A DNA stretch of 64,000 nt from Ornithodoros turicata (Eukaryota; Arthropoda; Arachnida; Ixodida; Argasidae), in contig NC_088207.1 of assembly GCF_037126465.1 (NCBI RefSeq), forward strand, positions 42,964,143 through 43,028,142. The letters are read 5' to 3'. Position 1 is the stretch's first letter. Every line of letters starts with the position of its first letter. The notes below the pieces were generated by a model that saw only the letters and a list, made by a program, of their open reading frames with translations, was not told where the DNA came from and did no database searches. The translations under genes and the position numbers were made by a program. This document shows, in pieces, positions 1 through 11,395 of the stretch.

Positions 1-1112
1 GGAGACCATAGTCCGCACAATACACACGTTTGCTGCTATACAGGAGGGTACCTTTTTTTAATTGATCGGATAAAAAGTTGATATTGCAAGCTCTTGCATG
101 GTAAACGTAAAAGCACCGTAGAAGTGTGGTCAAAGAGAGTGACATCGACATGTGCCACTGGACAAAATCCAGATACCAATCCAATGGACCGACAGAGCGT
201 GCGGATGGCCGAACTTCAATGTGCATCTTCAAAAACAAAGCGTAGTGCTGTCTGTGCTGGTTGATCAGTGCAGGCTGTCTGTGCTGGTACGTTATTATCA
301 GTGTCATCTCTTGTGATACACACTGTAAGCACCCCTGTCATTGTACAGTAAGAGCAATAACGTGCTAGATGGTTGTTGCGAGCCCCAATGGAGAAATTGA
401 GGGGCGTTATCCACTCGCATATTTATTAACCATCCCAGTATCTATCACCTCTCTGCAGCGTGTCTTATCTCCAGAGACATTTAACCGTCCAATAGGACTG
501 ATCATACAGTGCATTAGCGTCTTGCGGCTGTTGTATGGATACTATCGAGGCATGGAAATATTGCATATTGTTGCACTACACTGAACACGAAATTTGAGCA
601 GATTCTGCGTTCCCAGGTTATGAAAATACCGGAGCAAAACCGAACCTGGTCCCCATTTTCCCTGGATTCACATGTAAGCATAGATGAAACTGAAATCTGT
701 GTTTTACTTATTTCAGCATGCCACAGCAGAGGAGACCAATGAAAAACAGTTCAGGTATTGTGTTACTACTGCTACATTGGAAAACATTCAAAAAGACTTC
801 TTTCAATTCGCTGCCTCACTGGACAAAGAACTTTATTTAAAAAGGCCGCCAAGTCGCGTATAAGGTAATCACAAAATTGAAAGTATTCGGAAAGTGCGCT
901 AAGTTCCTAACGCAGCTAGTTCTTCTTCTTTTTATTTGTTTATTTTTTATTTGGTGCAGCTTAGAAATAAGAACACCTTGTAGATGCCAGATTTGTACAA
1001 AATACTGCGCAGAAGTATTTAAAATAAGACACTAAATACTCCGCGTAAAAGTATTTAAACTAGAAACGACGAATATATTTAAAATATACGGAATACTCAA
1101 ACCTGGAACTAA
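1..1112. other. intergenic, no gene seen
   Basis: No coding exon, RNA gene or recognisable element. From about 940 the sequence becomes AT-rich with repeated AGTATTTAAA words, which resume at 1415-1475 beyond a SINE. The SINE therefore landed inside an older AT-rich repeat. Confidence 0.5.
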
Positions 1113-1122
1113 TTTGAGTAGA

Positions 1123-1403
1123 GTATTCTTTTTTTCGTTTCGTGTTAGTGGCGCGAAGCAACTGCGGCTATGAGCGGCGTACAGATGTGGACAGATTGAG
1201 AGAGGACAACAGGAAGGAGTGGGGCTAGTATGCGTCCTGGGTCGACTTCAGGGGGAACTGTGCCGACATTCGTCTGGAAAGTCTTCGGAAAACCCAGGGA
1301 AAACCTCAGACACTACAGCCGGTGGTAGGATTCGAGCCCACTACCTTCTAGTCTTCAGCACGACCTTGGCTACCAGTAACGTGCGGGCCATGCCGCTGGT
1401 TTG
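1123..1403 (-). mobile_element. tRNA-derived SINE, family A
   Basis: On the minus strand this reads a tRNA-like head (A-box-like segment near 1380, B-box-like GGGCTCGAATCC near 1330), then the same body as the plus-strand copy at 44014-44318, ending in an A-rich tail (T run at 1128-1134). The 10-bp direct repeat TTGAGTAGAG flanks it at 1113-1122 and 1404-1413, as expected from target-primed insertion. It has no coding capacity. Confidence 0.8.
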
Positions 1404-1413
1404 TTGAGTAGAG

Positions 1414-2094
1414 CACTAAATAACCTAAGAAGTATTTAAGATATTCTTTAAAGTACTTTAGTATTAGCATTAAGTGAAACGCATATTCTGAACGTGGCCG
1501 TACAAATGAAAGGAGTAAACTTCACCCGCCATACTTAAGCATATCTTTCATTTGCTGAATTTTTGTGAACCCAAGTAAACTTTTGTTGACACGTTCTAAC
1601 CCAAAACTTCGTAACGTACCTCCTGTATGTCAAGCTCGGGTCTTTCAACCTCTTAAAATACTGTATTTTGAGTACGTACTCAAGATACGTACAAGTCTGG
1701 AGATGCTGGCAGCCATATGATGCACCGCGCTTCGCACTCAACACAGATGTTCTTAAAGCAGAATGACGAACTGTGGCTTCCACGACCTGGCTTCATAGAG
1801 GTTACATGGACCCGACAGAGACGGGTTGAGTTGACTTATCGCACCTCCTCACATCAATCCTCCCTAGAAGATTTGTTCGCCTGATGGCAAAGGATTTGCT
1901 GCGATAAACCAACTCGACCCGTTTCTGTCGCGTTCATGTAACCGTGGCTAAGACCACTCTTATTAGTGTACCTTCGTGTTTTTCAGAGTCATGCCCGCAC
2001 AGGCAATTTTATTTATGGTACTGGCTGGGGCTAATGGAAACGACCTCACGTGGTGCAGATAGGCAAGCCGAGTTGAGCTCCATCGTGGTGCCAA
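1414..2094. other. intergenic, no gene seen
   Basis: Short open frames only. 1800-1945 contains two inverted copies of a segment around AACCCGTCTCTG/CGACCCGTTTCTGTCG, probably a decayed foldback element. Nothing else is recognised. Confidence 0.4.
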
Positions 2095-2234
2095 CCCAAG
2101 CAGCACAACATTTTGACCCAATATTGGGCCAATATTGGCAATGCCGGCCCAATATTGGACTAAGATTGGACCAATATTGAACCAATATCGCCAATATTGG
2201 TTCAATATTGGGACAATATGTTGTGCAGCTTGGG
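2095..2234. repeat. MITE with CCCAAGCAGCACAA ends, CCAATATTGG interior
   Basis: The termini are inverted (CCCAAGCAGCACAA left, TTGTGCAGCTTGGG right, one mismatch). The interior is made of about ten copies of the palindromic decamer CCAATATTGG and variants. A second element of the same design lies at 18819-18945. Two more elements, at 6187-6339 and 7019-7171, have the same ends but an unrelated interior. Confidence 0.75.
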
Positions 2235-2619
2235 CGCTCTGCGTCTGTCGTCACGAAGTACACATTACTGTAGAGTACACAGCTTACATTTTACGATTTT
2301 AATGAGCAAAACGTGTTTCGTAATAGTAATAAAAAAATAAGGTAATAGTGAAAAATAAAGCGCCCGTTTAGAACCGTGCACATCACCTTATTGCCTGGAC
2401 GACTGAAATAATACTTGCTTCTTGTTGTTATAGTGTTCCTTATTTTTTGATAATATGAAGCGAGTGCTGAAGCGAGTACTCTGGGTGGAAAATTGTCACT
2501 CAACACATGAGCGTGCTGCATCATAAGCCAATAAAACTGTATAAACATCCTCGTCATGTCTTATTTCTCGTTTTTCATTTGATTTTTTTTTTTAGTTTGC
2601 AAGAGGAGATTATCTGGAT

Positions 2620-3028
2620 TCAGTATAAGCCGTCCCTCATTAATATGGACACTTTCGTCCCCGACCAAAATCGTCCATAAAGCGAAACGTCCATATTATC
2701 GAATACAAGGAAATAACAAAAACAATGCTAAATATTTATTGGAAAAAATTCCCGAATTGGTGCCTGTGAAGGTATACTATTCGTTGCACATTAGCAAACT
2801 GTCGGCAACACATAAAGCCTGCTTCTCATTGTCCTCAAATAATTTAAGAGCCGTCTGTAGTGCCGCTTGAGCCATAGCAGAAGTGACCGTTGGCTTGGCG
2901 TTGCTGAAATCATCGACGCCAGAGCCTGACAACTTGCCTTGACAACTGTACCACATACTCTGTTCTCGTAAGCTGCCGAGCGGCTGCAATATGTTTACTA
3001 AAGGCACAACTCCTTGCACCAGGATCAA
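2620..3028 (-). mobile_element. possible Tigger/pogo-type transposon 3' fragment
   Basis: 2777-3028 on the minus strand is an open frame whose last 50 residues are Ala/Leu-rich and helical before a stop, like the tail of pogo/Tigger transposases. It is followed at 2635-2705 by sequence resembling the ends of the Tigger-like element at 51834 (ATTAATATGGAC, CGTAAAGCG-like words). No DDE core is present. The family call is an inference. Confidence 0.3.
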
Positions 3029-3520
3029 TTGCCCAAGGACGTGTTCGGAACAGTCATGACGTCATACAGGATTCTCCAGGCTCTTCACGTCCGCAAATAA
3101 CCCCCTTTCCTCTTCTAAGTTTTTGTGGACGGTTGCGAAGGAGAGGGCATAGCTCCCTACGCAACGGAACGTCATAGTTTCAAAAATTATCCTGTAGAAT
3201 GTGAGAAGAGGCTTGCCCTCCCCACCGATACCGTACGTAATAAGTACTAGTTCCTAACTTCCTCCATTAATCGAGCAGTAAAGTAAGCATGCAGTCACCA
3301 GCAAGCAACTCAAGTTTTACAGGATCTGGAATACACTCACAGCCATATCATTTATATGTAAGGATAACACTAAGACGGTGCTTGTATGTACGGATGTATA
3401 CAGTAATAACATTGGACCTAATACACTTCAATAAATACACACTTGAATACATTTGAATAAAAGTGGGGACCTAAGATGAATATTTTGTGTGTGATTACAT
3501 ACGGGTTCATTCAAGAAACA
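3029..3520. other. intergenic, no gene seen
   Basis: No exon-like frame with splice sites and no recognised repeat. Confidence 0.4.
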
Positions 3521-3524
3521 ACAC

Positions 3525-3795
3525 AACAATAGATGCTGACGATGAGATGGGGTGTTTCACCGCGGCTTTGCGGTACCCTACCCAATTCCACTTGGAACAA
3601 TTGTTTGCCGAACTCGTAGGAATGTAGTTTTTGCAAACGTTCGTCATGTTGAACTTTATGTGCTGCACGTGCTGCAGGGTAGGCCCGCGGATAAATTGGA
3701 CCACCTGGTGTTCTTTGACGTGCGCGGGTAATTTCCGACACACGATGCTGGGAACGATGTTTATCTCCCACTCCTTACTATCGCTCTCAGCGGGG
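3525..3795 (-). mobile_element. tRNA-derived SINE, family B
   Basis: The body matches 17065-17250 and 49925-50150 (GCGGATAA-TTT, CCGACACACG-TGCTGG, then TTTA..CTCCC). The low-coordinate end, AACAACACAACAATAG followed by GATGAGATGGGG, is the element's 3' tail and recurs at 13627-13720. The tRNA-like head at the high-coordinate end is eroded. Confidence 0.6.
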
Positions 3796-4059
3796 ATGAA
3801 TTGGATTGGAAATGAAAGAAAAATATGGAGGTGTTAGTTCAGATCAGGTCAGGCCTGGACTCCAAAACGCGTTTGAGGGTAGAACAATAGAGCCAGAAAG
3901 AAGAGAAAAAAAAAACAGAAAAGAGGTAGAGTGGGTCAAGCAGAAGAAATCATAAAGGAAAAAGGGGAAAAGGAAAGGGGTAGACGTTAGGCACCGAGAA
4001 ACACTCACTGGTTCATGGTGTCACAGACCGCGCGAACACAGTGTCACAGAAGTTGTCAC

Positions 4060-4300
4060 ACAGTGTTAAGCAGGTTCGAAGCGGTGAGGAAGTCGACAAG
4101 AGCGCGCAATGCCGTCACCTGGTGATGAGCAGGCCAGCAGTCGAGAACCTTCCCAACGGAGAAAGGGCGGTTCTCGAGGCGGACTAGTGCCGCCACAAGG
4201 GAACGGCGAGGCGCGCTCTGTCGAGAGCAGGCCTGATAACGTGTTCTGTGTCCTCCAATACCCCGTACTGAGAACAGGAACTGGGTGAGGAAACCTTCCC
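4060..4300 (-). pseudogene. non-LTR retrotransposon (LINE) C-terminal fragment
   Basis: Minus-strand frames give a motif typical of the zinc-knuckle tail of tick-type LINE polyproteins: an E(D/N)TEH segment preceded by Cys/Tyr residues, then LD.RPFS..KVL..W and a short helical end. The same tail appears at 28129-28551 (-) and 35530-35772 (+). The two parts lie in different frames, so the copy is broken. Only the extreme 3' end of the ORF survives. Confidence 0.6.
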
Positions 4301-4340
4301 AATGAAAAAATGGCTAGGAAGCAAGCGAGCTGTTGAAGAT

Positions 4341-4454
4341 GATGCATGATGTAAAACCCCGAGACTAGGGAACACGAAGGGACAGACACAAACACGTATG
4401 TGTTTGTGTCTGTCCCTTTGTGTTCCCTAGTCACGGGGTTTTACATCATGCATC
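4341..4454. repeat. near-perfect hairpin (foldback)
   Basis: Arms of about 55 bp meet at CGTATG near 4395. They run from GATGCATGATG and AAAACCCCG to GGGACAGACACAAACACG on the left and mirror it on the right with a few mismatches. The central words (ACAAACAC/GTGTTTGT) recur in the unrelated hairpin at 12280-12420. Confidence 0.85.
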
Positions 4455-5489
4455 ACCTTGCAAAGTTTAAAAAGGAGGATTGGGTGGAATGAATGAATGA
4501 AATGGAATTAGAATGAATTGGATGGAACTTTCTTAAAAGCTTTTTTTGTTTTTTTTCTAATAAGTGCGTATGACACCAGATTGCCCTATTTCCCGAGAAA
4601 TCGGAGTGTTTCGTCATTTAGTTTTTACAGCTGAGTTAATATCCAAAATTCTGTGAAAGCGATGGCTGTGAAACGACATAAGGAGTGTAATAAATTTACC
4701 AGCGTATGTTTTTCAATCTATTTCGGATACGTCCGGAAACTCGGAACCCTTTTCTATAGCCTGAAAAGAGCAAGTTTTGAGCCTGTGTGTGTTTTGCGGT
4801 TTTTGCTGGTCGACTGTTTGCGTGTTCTGTGACATCCCAGTGTGTGTGCAATCGTTGTCTCGCAGAATCACCACCACCATTTATCATCATCATTATCATC
4901 ATAATCCTCCTCCTCCTCTTCATTGGCGTCATCATTACAGGAGTTGCGGCCCTCGCACTAGTGAAGCCAAAATCTCCATTTTACTATTTTCATAATATCG
5001 AATCAAATCAATCACGCCTTAATTGTCCGTTCGGACTCTGCGATTTACGTCCTCATATACAAGATATGTACCGTCTCCAGGTGATGTGTGAGTGGGGAGT
5101 GCCACTTCCGAAATTCATGTCGAAATTTGGAAAGTAACTAACTTTAAATTTTCAACTTTACTTAACGTTAAGTTCTCAAATTACTTATTTGAAAGTATTA
5201 TGCTCCAATACTTTGCAGCAAACGCGTGTCAGAAACATGAGTTATTTTTCTGGGTTTTCCAGGGTTTTTTTTTTTTTCTTTTTCCTCACTTAGTTGAATT
5301 GAATTGTTTCTTATGCGTTTGAGGATTATGCGTCGTCCATGTTTGTAGCATGCCTCGACTAAACCGCATTGTTTACAGAATGGGCAGGTAGGTTGTCGAG
5401 TCTGTTTTAGATTCTGACCCAGAAAGAGGAATAAACACATCGACGACAGTCACCTAGGATTATTTAAGGATTTGTTTAACATCGTAAAA
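4455..5489. other. intergenic with simple repeats
   Basis: Holds a degenerate GAAT run (4485-4530), a (CAT/CTC)n tract at about 4866-4925 and poly-T at 5263-5278. No supported exon. Confidence 0.5.
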
Positions 5490-6155
5490 ATTCAGTGGCG
5501 ATTTAGCGGTAAATGCGAGAGAAATGCGTTAGCATTAAGCAACTTTTCCCATCTATACTTGACTTCCGGGTATCCACTTCCGGTCTAAGCCCAACTTCCG
5601 GTCTAAACCCGACTTCCTGTTGTCCACTTCCTGTCTATACTTGATTTCCGGTACCCACATCTGGTCCTGTTCGACTTCCGGTTCTCTACTTTCGGTCTAA
5701 CCTGACTCCCTGTTGTCCACCTCCTGAACGAGTATCTTGAAACATTTAATTACGTTTAGTTGCTTTAATTACTTTCCATTCCCTTTAATTAACGCTAATT
5801 ACCTTTTATTACATTTAATTACCTCCGGTAACCTGCGGTTACCTTCGCTAAACTTTAATTTCATTTAATCTTTCTGTTAATTACATATACCTTGTATTCA
5901 TTACCTTTCAACTCAACTTTCTTGCTTTAATCACCTTTAGTTACCTCTAATTAAGTTTGATTACTCTTACCCCTTACTCCTAATTACTTTCAGGTACTTC
6001 AATGTCATGTCATTTACCTCCATTTACATTTACCCTCTTATATCCTTTTTATATATCCACTTCGGTCTCGGTGAGGCTTCACCATCTCATATACGGACAC
6101 TCACACATACATACAGCTTTTTCCATTTTGACACTGTTAATGCTAAGGCATTAAA
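5490..6155 (+). repeat. composite element: ACTTCCGG minisatellite plus TTAATTACC array
   Basis: Opens with GGCGATTTAGC..GTAAATGCGAGAG and the inverted word AATGCGTTAGCATTAA (about 5524-5539). A run of ACTTCCGG-containing 17-20-bp repeats (5560-5730) follows, then a degenerate TTAATTACCTT array (5740-6020). It closes with the inverted partner TTAATGCTAAGGCATT at about 6138-6153. A copy in the opposite orientation lies at 50685-51175. Confidence 0.7.
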
Positions 6156-6186
6156 AGTCGGGAAATACGATAACTACTAGGCGTAT

Positions 6187-6339
6187 CCCAAGCAGCACAA
6201 TGTACTGATACTCGAGTGCAATAGGGGTGGACGGTATGTGTCTTATCAATGTTCCTTAGTTTCAAGAGTCTGTTCAAGGTCTTCCACCTACCCGTCCACC
6301 CCTATTGCACTCGACTTTCAGTACATTGTGCTGCTTGGG
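6187..6339 (+). repeat. MITE with CCCAAGCAGCACAA ends, GTACTGAAAGTCGAG interior
   Basis: Inverted arms of about 50 bp: CCCAAGCAGCACAA, then GTACTGA, TCGAGTGCAATAGGGG and TGGACGG. The spacer is about 60 bp. The same element in opposite orientation lies at 7019-7171, and its spacer is the reverse complement of this one. Too short to encode a protein. Confidence 0.8.
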
Positions 6340-7018
6340 ATCTTTTCAAAAATGCATTTGGTAACTCATCTGGCCCTATTGTCAACCTTTTTGGGCGAGG
6401 GGAAACGGTCTCTCTTCCAAATACCGGCGACCCCCTCGTCCTTGAAAGTGAGAATTATACTCATTCACGATGCTGGCTTTTATCGACTTCATGTTCATCA
6501 TCTGTTACGATAGTGTCAATGGACTACTTGTCTCATGTAAGAAACATCTCCAGAATGTCTTAGGCGATTGCATTACGAAAGTTGAATCTTTCCCTTGCTT
6601 CTTTCTCTTTTCGACTGTTCACCTAGACACATAACCTTCATTCGATTCACCGATTATGTTTCCGTCTGCGTGAAGTTTGGCGCTTTAAATGGATAATACT
6701 TCTAGTCCTCCTCCGCGATCTTCTATGATTAAAAAAAAAAAAGGAATGAATAGTACAACGCAAATACATTTGTGCAGACACATAATATGTACATTCTTCC
6801 CGTAACACCAGTTAGTTAGACGGGGAACAAGGCATGTGTCTCATCGGTTTTTTTTTTCTCCGACAAGTGAAGGCACTCCCCGTATATTCGTCACACTCGC
6901 TTCTAGGTAACAGTAGTCTTTTTTTTTTTTTTTTTTTCAATCTTCGTACGCTTGCCAGTGCTAAGGAATGTGTCCCCGTGCTCCCCAGCGCTTCCTGTAG
7001 GGTCTTGCCTGGCAATAT
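6340..7018. other. intergenic between two MITE copies
   Basis: Poly-A at 6730-6742 and poly-T tracts at 6848-6857 and 6919-6937. No exon or known repeat identified. Confidence 0.4.
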
Positions 7019-7171
7019 CCCGAGCAGCAAAATGTACTGAAAGTCGAGTGCAATAGGGGTGGGCGGGTAGGTGGAAGGCCTTAAACAGACTCGTGAAACT
7101 AAAGAACATTGATAAGACACATACCGGCCACCCCCATTGCACTCGACTTTCGGTACATTGTGCTGCTTGGG
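7019..7171 (-). repeat. second copy of the 6187 MITE, inverted
   Basis: Ends CCCGAGCAGCAAAA / TTGTGCTGCTTGGG, with the same arms and spacer as 6187-6339 but reversed. The left terminus has diverged more than the right. Confidence 0.8.
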
Positions 7172-7965
7172 ATGCACCGAAAAATTGTCCCTCCTACTCA
7201 ACTCGTTTTACTGCAACTGCTATATGAATTTGAAATCCGACCACATGTGCCACCCACAAAGCCAACTTCAGAATTATCTGAATTATCTGATAGCAGAATT
7301 ATCACGATTATTATTTGCCATAGGCACCACGTGTGTATCATGTCTGAGTACATATCCCTGTGTACAAATCCATCGACATGGATTAACGTTCGGATGTAAC
7401 GTTCAATTTACTACACAGAAAACACAAAGAAGACTATCAAAATGTCGTGTGCACTTGACGTTCACGAAACTGTTGTACGAACTATATTCACGTTGCACGA
7501 AACTGTTTGAGTTGAGTTTGAGTTTGAATGTAAAAAGCGAGAACACGCAACTATTCCTAGCTCTCTTTCCTAGTGGCAAACTGAGAATCAGCGACTCAAA
7601 CGATTTTGGTGGGTGGGTGGCAGCAATCTCAAAGACATCTCCTAACCCCTAAATTAACCCATTCTCTTAGGCGTGATATACGCGGTGTAAAATATCACAC
7701 TGCGTTAAGATCAAGCATAACGAAACTATTGTTTCGTTGCATCGATGCGTCGATACGTCTCATCGTTAATCCGGGTATACCTCACAAAATTTCGCTCCGG
7801 TATTCCGTCAAAGCATGATTCCAGTTATATGATTCACCTATTTCTGCCAGAGCTGATCGGCTGTCACCGCCACTGGTCCTCGGAAGTTTAATCCCGAAAC
7901 GGGAGCAGGCGAACATCCATTCACAGAAAATCAAAGTTGTTTCAGGAACAAATATTAAACGGTTG
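7172..7965. other. intergenic, no gene seen
   Basis: Several overlapping frames, none with splice-site support. Short TTCACG/TTGTACGAACT words repeat near 7460-7510. Confidence 0.4.
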
Positions 7966-8199
7966 TCACTCACCGGCCTGGGTGGGAAGGTAAAGGAACC
8001 CGCACGTTAATCTTCCATGTCTCTGGCGACACAGCGTCAGATTTGCTGAAAAGCGGCGCGAGACACGGCGCATAACAAGCGCCCATCTGGAGAGTGTGCG
8101 CCCACCGGAACGGGATGCGATGCGCACAGTGCGTGTAGCGCCCTCGCCCAGCGCATTGGCTATACTCTCAAGCGGCCGACTAATTGAAAGCATAAACAT
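7966..8199 (-). other. GC/CpG-rich block with an open frame and a splice donor
   Basis: The minus strand has an Arg-rich 77-codon open frame ending at a strong donor-like GTGAGT (about 7966-7972). CpG density is far above the flanks. This could be a 5' exon or promoter island of a minus-strand gene whose other exons I did not find, or a chance frame. No protein family is recognised. Confidence 0.25.
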
Positions 8200-9300
8200 A
8201 ACGTTGAGCTTGTTGCAATATCTCGGGGGGGGGGGGGAAGTCGTTTACTGAAAGAAAAGGCGAAGGACTGAAAAGGCGAGGATCAATGGCAGTGCGATCT
8301 TTGTGCTGCGTCCGTGGTAAGAGCATGGATTATTTATGTGCGTCTCCGTATCTTTTTAAAATTTACTTATCAACTTATCTTATCTCATTTATGTGCGTAT
8401 TACGCCGACCGTGCGGGCCTGACGGTCCCTGACGACCCTGCAGAGCCTATGACGATAGGCGAAACACAGTATTAAAAAAAAAAAAAGTGGAGGTAGTGAT
8501 AATAAACAACAACGAAAATGAAATCAAACAACTCAGGAAAAGTCAGTGTTCTTCCAGTGTTGTTTTTCTGTGTATGTTCTTTGATGAATAACTGATATTT
8601 ACGGAGATTCTTTGACCTTTAATGTCCAAATAACCTCCGTGTGCAGAATGCATTCTCTGATTCCCCTATATGCCATATCTGTACAATTACTGGTGTATAC
8701 ACCGCCATTATGTTACATTTTAGACAAACGTTAACATTAAATCTAGCATTTTTTTCTTGCAAACAAACAAACAAATGTAGCCTTTCTTTTTCTTGATCGC
8801 GTCGTCGTCTGCCTTGGATTCTTCGGTATCCATCAGTGTGTCTCCGCCTGCATTTCTTGTACACACTAGCGGCTTGTAATAACCGATGCGTAACATAGGG
8901 CTTGCACCGCGCAGGTATAGTAGCTCATTGTCTTCAAGTGGTGCTCCTCCGAGCGTCCAAACAAACTACAAGCGTGGTAAGGCGTGTGACTTGCAAACCA
9001 AAACACCCCTACTCAAGCCCAGCTCAGTACACAAAGTGTTTTCCATTAAGGCAATAGTGTGGGCAAGTTGGTACATCACGCATGGGAAAAAGCAGAAGAG
9101 ACACGTACACACAAGGAGCGCTAGCCCCCGTGTCTCTTGTGTTTGTCTAGTTTTCGCGCTTTTCTTTCTTTCTTTTTTTTTTTCGTTCCTGGTTTTTCTA
9201 TCTTCTGCGCATTTTCTGAGCAAGCACAGAGAGGGAAGACGCAGGGAGATGGTTGCGCGACGCTATAGAACAACTTTGAGTTCAAGAATATTCCCCTAAG
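8200..9300. other. intergenic with homopolymer
   Basis: Poly-G of about 13 bases at 8224-8237, poly-A at 8475-8487 and poly-T near 9174-9182. No supported gene. Confidence 0.4.
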
Positions 9301-9545
9301 AATATGAATCCTGCGTTAGAAGAACAATTGGGTTGACATTATTTATTTACTATATACTACTATACTACTTCTTTACTATATATATATATACTCCTTTATG
9401 TATTGCCAATTCCCCGATAGTCTAGTTTTATCAGTTTTTAAATGTAATAAGTTGTCGTCTTGTACCAATTCCTTAAAGCATCTGGGTCCCTTCGTTACAT
9501 TTTGCATATATAAATAAATAAATAAATATGTAATAAATAAATAAT
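9300..9545 (+). repeat. possible LINE 3' end with (AAAT)n tail
   Basis: Non-coding 3'-UTR-like sequence ends in a run of AATA/AAAT units at 9507-9545, as in many CR1/RTE-like LINEs. No coding part is attached, so the call is tentative. Confidence 0.3.
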
Positions 9546-9550
9546 TATAA

Positions 9551-9645
9551 ATGAATTAAATGAAGTCATCTCAAAATATTTCTTTGGTGAAGTTTCCTTT
9601 GGTGGTGTTCTGTGCGAACTTATTTCTTCTCTGTATTAATACGGC
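9551..9645 (+). repeat. left flanking direct repeat of the palindromic satellite block
   Basis: AATGAATTAAATGAAGTCATCT followed by a TTTCCTTTGGTGG segment and TGTGCGAACTTATTTC, repeated in the same orientation at 11470-11541 with a short deletion. The two copies bracket the 9.7-11.4 kb block. Confidence 0.65.
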
Positions 9646-9699
9646 GCCGTCTGAATCTTCAAGACCTTCGGGGATATATATATATGTTATAAAGTTGGG

Positions 9700-11058
9700 A
9701 AAAAGCCATTACAGAAACAAGTAAATGACGCTAGACGTGTTTGAAATTCAAACTTACAGATTAAGATGGCTTCTATGGTTGCACGTAGAGAAACAGATAC
9801 TCAAGGAACGATGCGACAGCACCAGAGGACACGTGTTTCGCCGTGTTTGCGGCTCGTCAGCTCTGGGTAGCTGCGCATCGTTCGGGATTGGCAAACCAGG
9901 GGTCACTCAGCGAGCGATATACACCTGGGAGGGTGACTGAGCACTCCTCAATGCCCCAGTGCAAGCCAGTAAATTATACAGAGGGGAAAAACCCATTACA
10001 GAAACAAGTAAATGACGCTAGACGTGTTTGAAATTCAAACTTACAGATTAAAATGGCTTCTATGGCTGCACGTAGAGAAACACATACTCAAGGAACGATG
10101 CGACAGCACCAGAGGACACGTGTTTCGCCGTGTTTGCGGCTCGTCAGCTCTGGGTAGCGGCGCATCGTTCGGGATTGGCAAACCAGGGGTCACTCAGCGA
10201 GCGATATACACCTTGGAGGGTGACTGAGCACTCCTCAATGCCACAGTGCAAGCCAGTGAATTATGGTTATGGACCCCTGGTTTGCCAATTCCAAACAATG
10301 CGCCGCTACCCAGAGCTGAAGAGCCGCAAACACGGCGAAACACGTGTCCTCTGGTGCTGTCGCATCGTTCCATGAGTATCTGTTTCTCTGCGTGCAGCCA
10401 TTGAAGCCATCTTAATCTGTAATTTTGAATTTCAAACACGTCTAGTGTCATTTACTTGTTTCTTTAATGGCATTTTCCCTCTCATTATAATTCACTGGCT
10501 TGCACTGTGGCATTGAGGAGTGCTCAGTCACCCTCCCAGGTGTATATCGCTCGCTGAGCAACCCCCGGTTTGCCAATTCCGAACGATGGGCAGCTACCCA
10601 TAGCTAATGAGCCGCAAACACGGCGAAACACGTGTCCTCTGGTGCTGTCGCATCGTTCCATGAGTATCTGTTTCTCTGCGTGCAGCCATTGAAGCCATCT
10701 TAATCTGTAATTTTGAATTTCAAACACGTCTAGTGTCATTTACTTGTTTCTTTAATGGCATTTCCCCCTCATTATAATTGACTGGCTTGCACTGTGGCAT
10801 TGAGGAGTGCTCAGTCACCCTCCAAGGTGTATATCGCTCGCTGAGCGACCCCTGGTTTGCCAATTCCGAACGATGGGCAGCTACCCAGAGCTGATGAGCC
10901 GCAAACACGGCGAAACACGTGTCCTCTGGTGCTGTCGCACCGTTCCAAGAGTATCTGTTTCTCTGCGTGCAGCCATAGAAACCTTCTTAACCTGTAATTT
11001 TGAATTTCAAACACGACTAGTGTCATTTACTTGTTTCTTTAATGGCTTTTTCCTCTTC

Positions 11059-11060
<2 letters not shown>
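9700..11060. repeat. 287-bp satellite, two direct copies facing about three inverted copies
   Basis: Monomers start at about 9709 and 9996 on the plus strand. They are followed by minus-strand copies at about 10264-10470 (5'-truncated), 10470-10757 and 10757-11045. Each carries GAAACAAGTAAATGACGCTA, an internal GTGTTTCGCCGTG and a Cys/Arg-rich pseudo-frame. The outer ends are inverted (AAAAGCCATTACAGAAACAAG left, CTTGTTTCTTTAATGGCTTTT right), and both abut (TA)n. The repeated short frames are a by-product of the repeat, not genes. Confidence 0.8.
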
Positions 11061-11083
<23 letters not shown>

Positions 11084-11094
<11 letters not shown>

Positions 11095-11395
11095 ACGTTG
11101 AGGTAAATGGGAGACAGAAGACAAAAGTAGGGGAAGTAAAAAAAAAGGTTTATTAAAATTATAAAACTTAGGGGCGACGTCTACGTTACTGCGGAAGCTC
11201 CGCCTTCGTGAGGACGAAAAAAGTTTCATCAAAGTAAAGTTTCAAAGTAAAATCATTTTTCGTGCTGACGAAGGTGGAGCTTCCGCCGTAACGTAAACGT
11301 CGCCCCTAATTGTTATAACTTATAATAAACCTTTTTTTTTTGTTACTTCACCTACTTTTGTCTTCTGTCTCCCATTTATCTCAACGTTCACTATA
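11084..11395. repeat. foldback element with TATAGTGAACGTTGAG ends
   Basis: Perfect terminal inverted repeats TATAGTGAACGTTGAG, long imperfect arms through GGGAGACAGAAGACAAAAG and GGGGCGACGT, and a TA flank on each side. Both inner arms carry a hammerhead-like block (minus strand near 11165-11212, plus strand 11265-11300): CTGACGA, a stem GGTGG..CCGCC, then GTAAC where GAAAC is canonical. Confidence 0.75.

Noticed and set aside
9725..11026. Repeated 71-codon frames with conserved RLRWLLWLH and STRGHVFRRV
   Set aside because: They occur once per 287-bp satellite monomer; coding potential is incidental.
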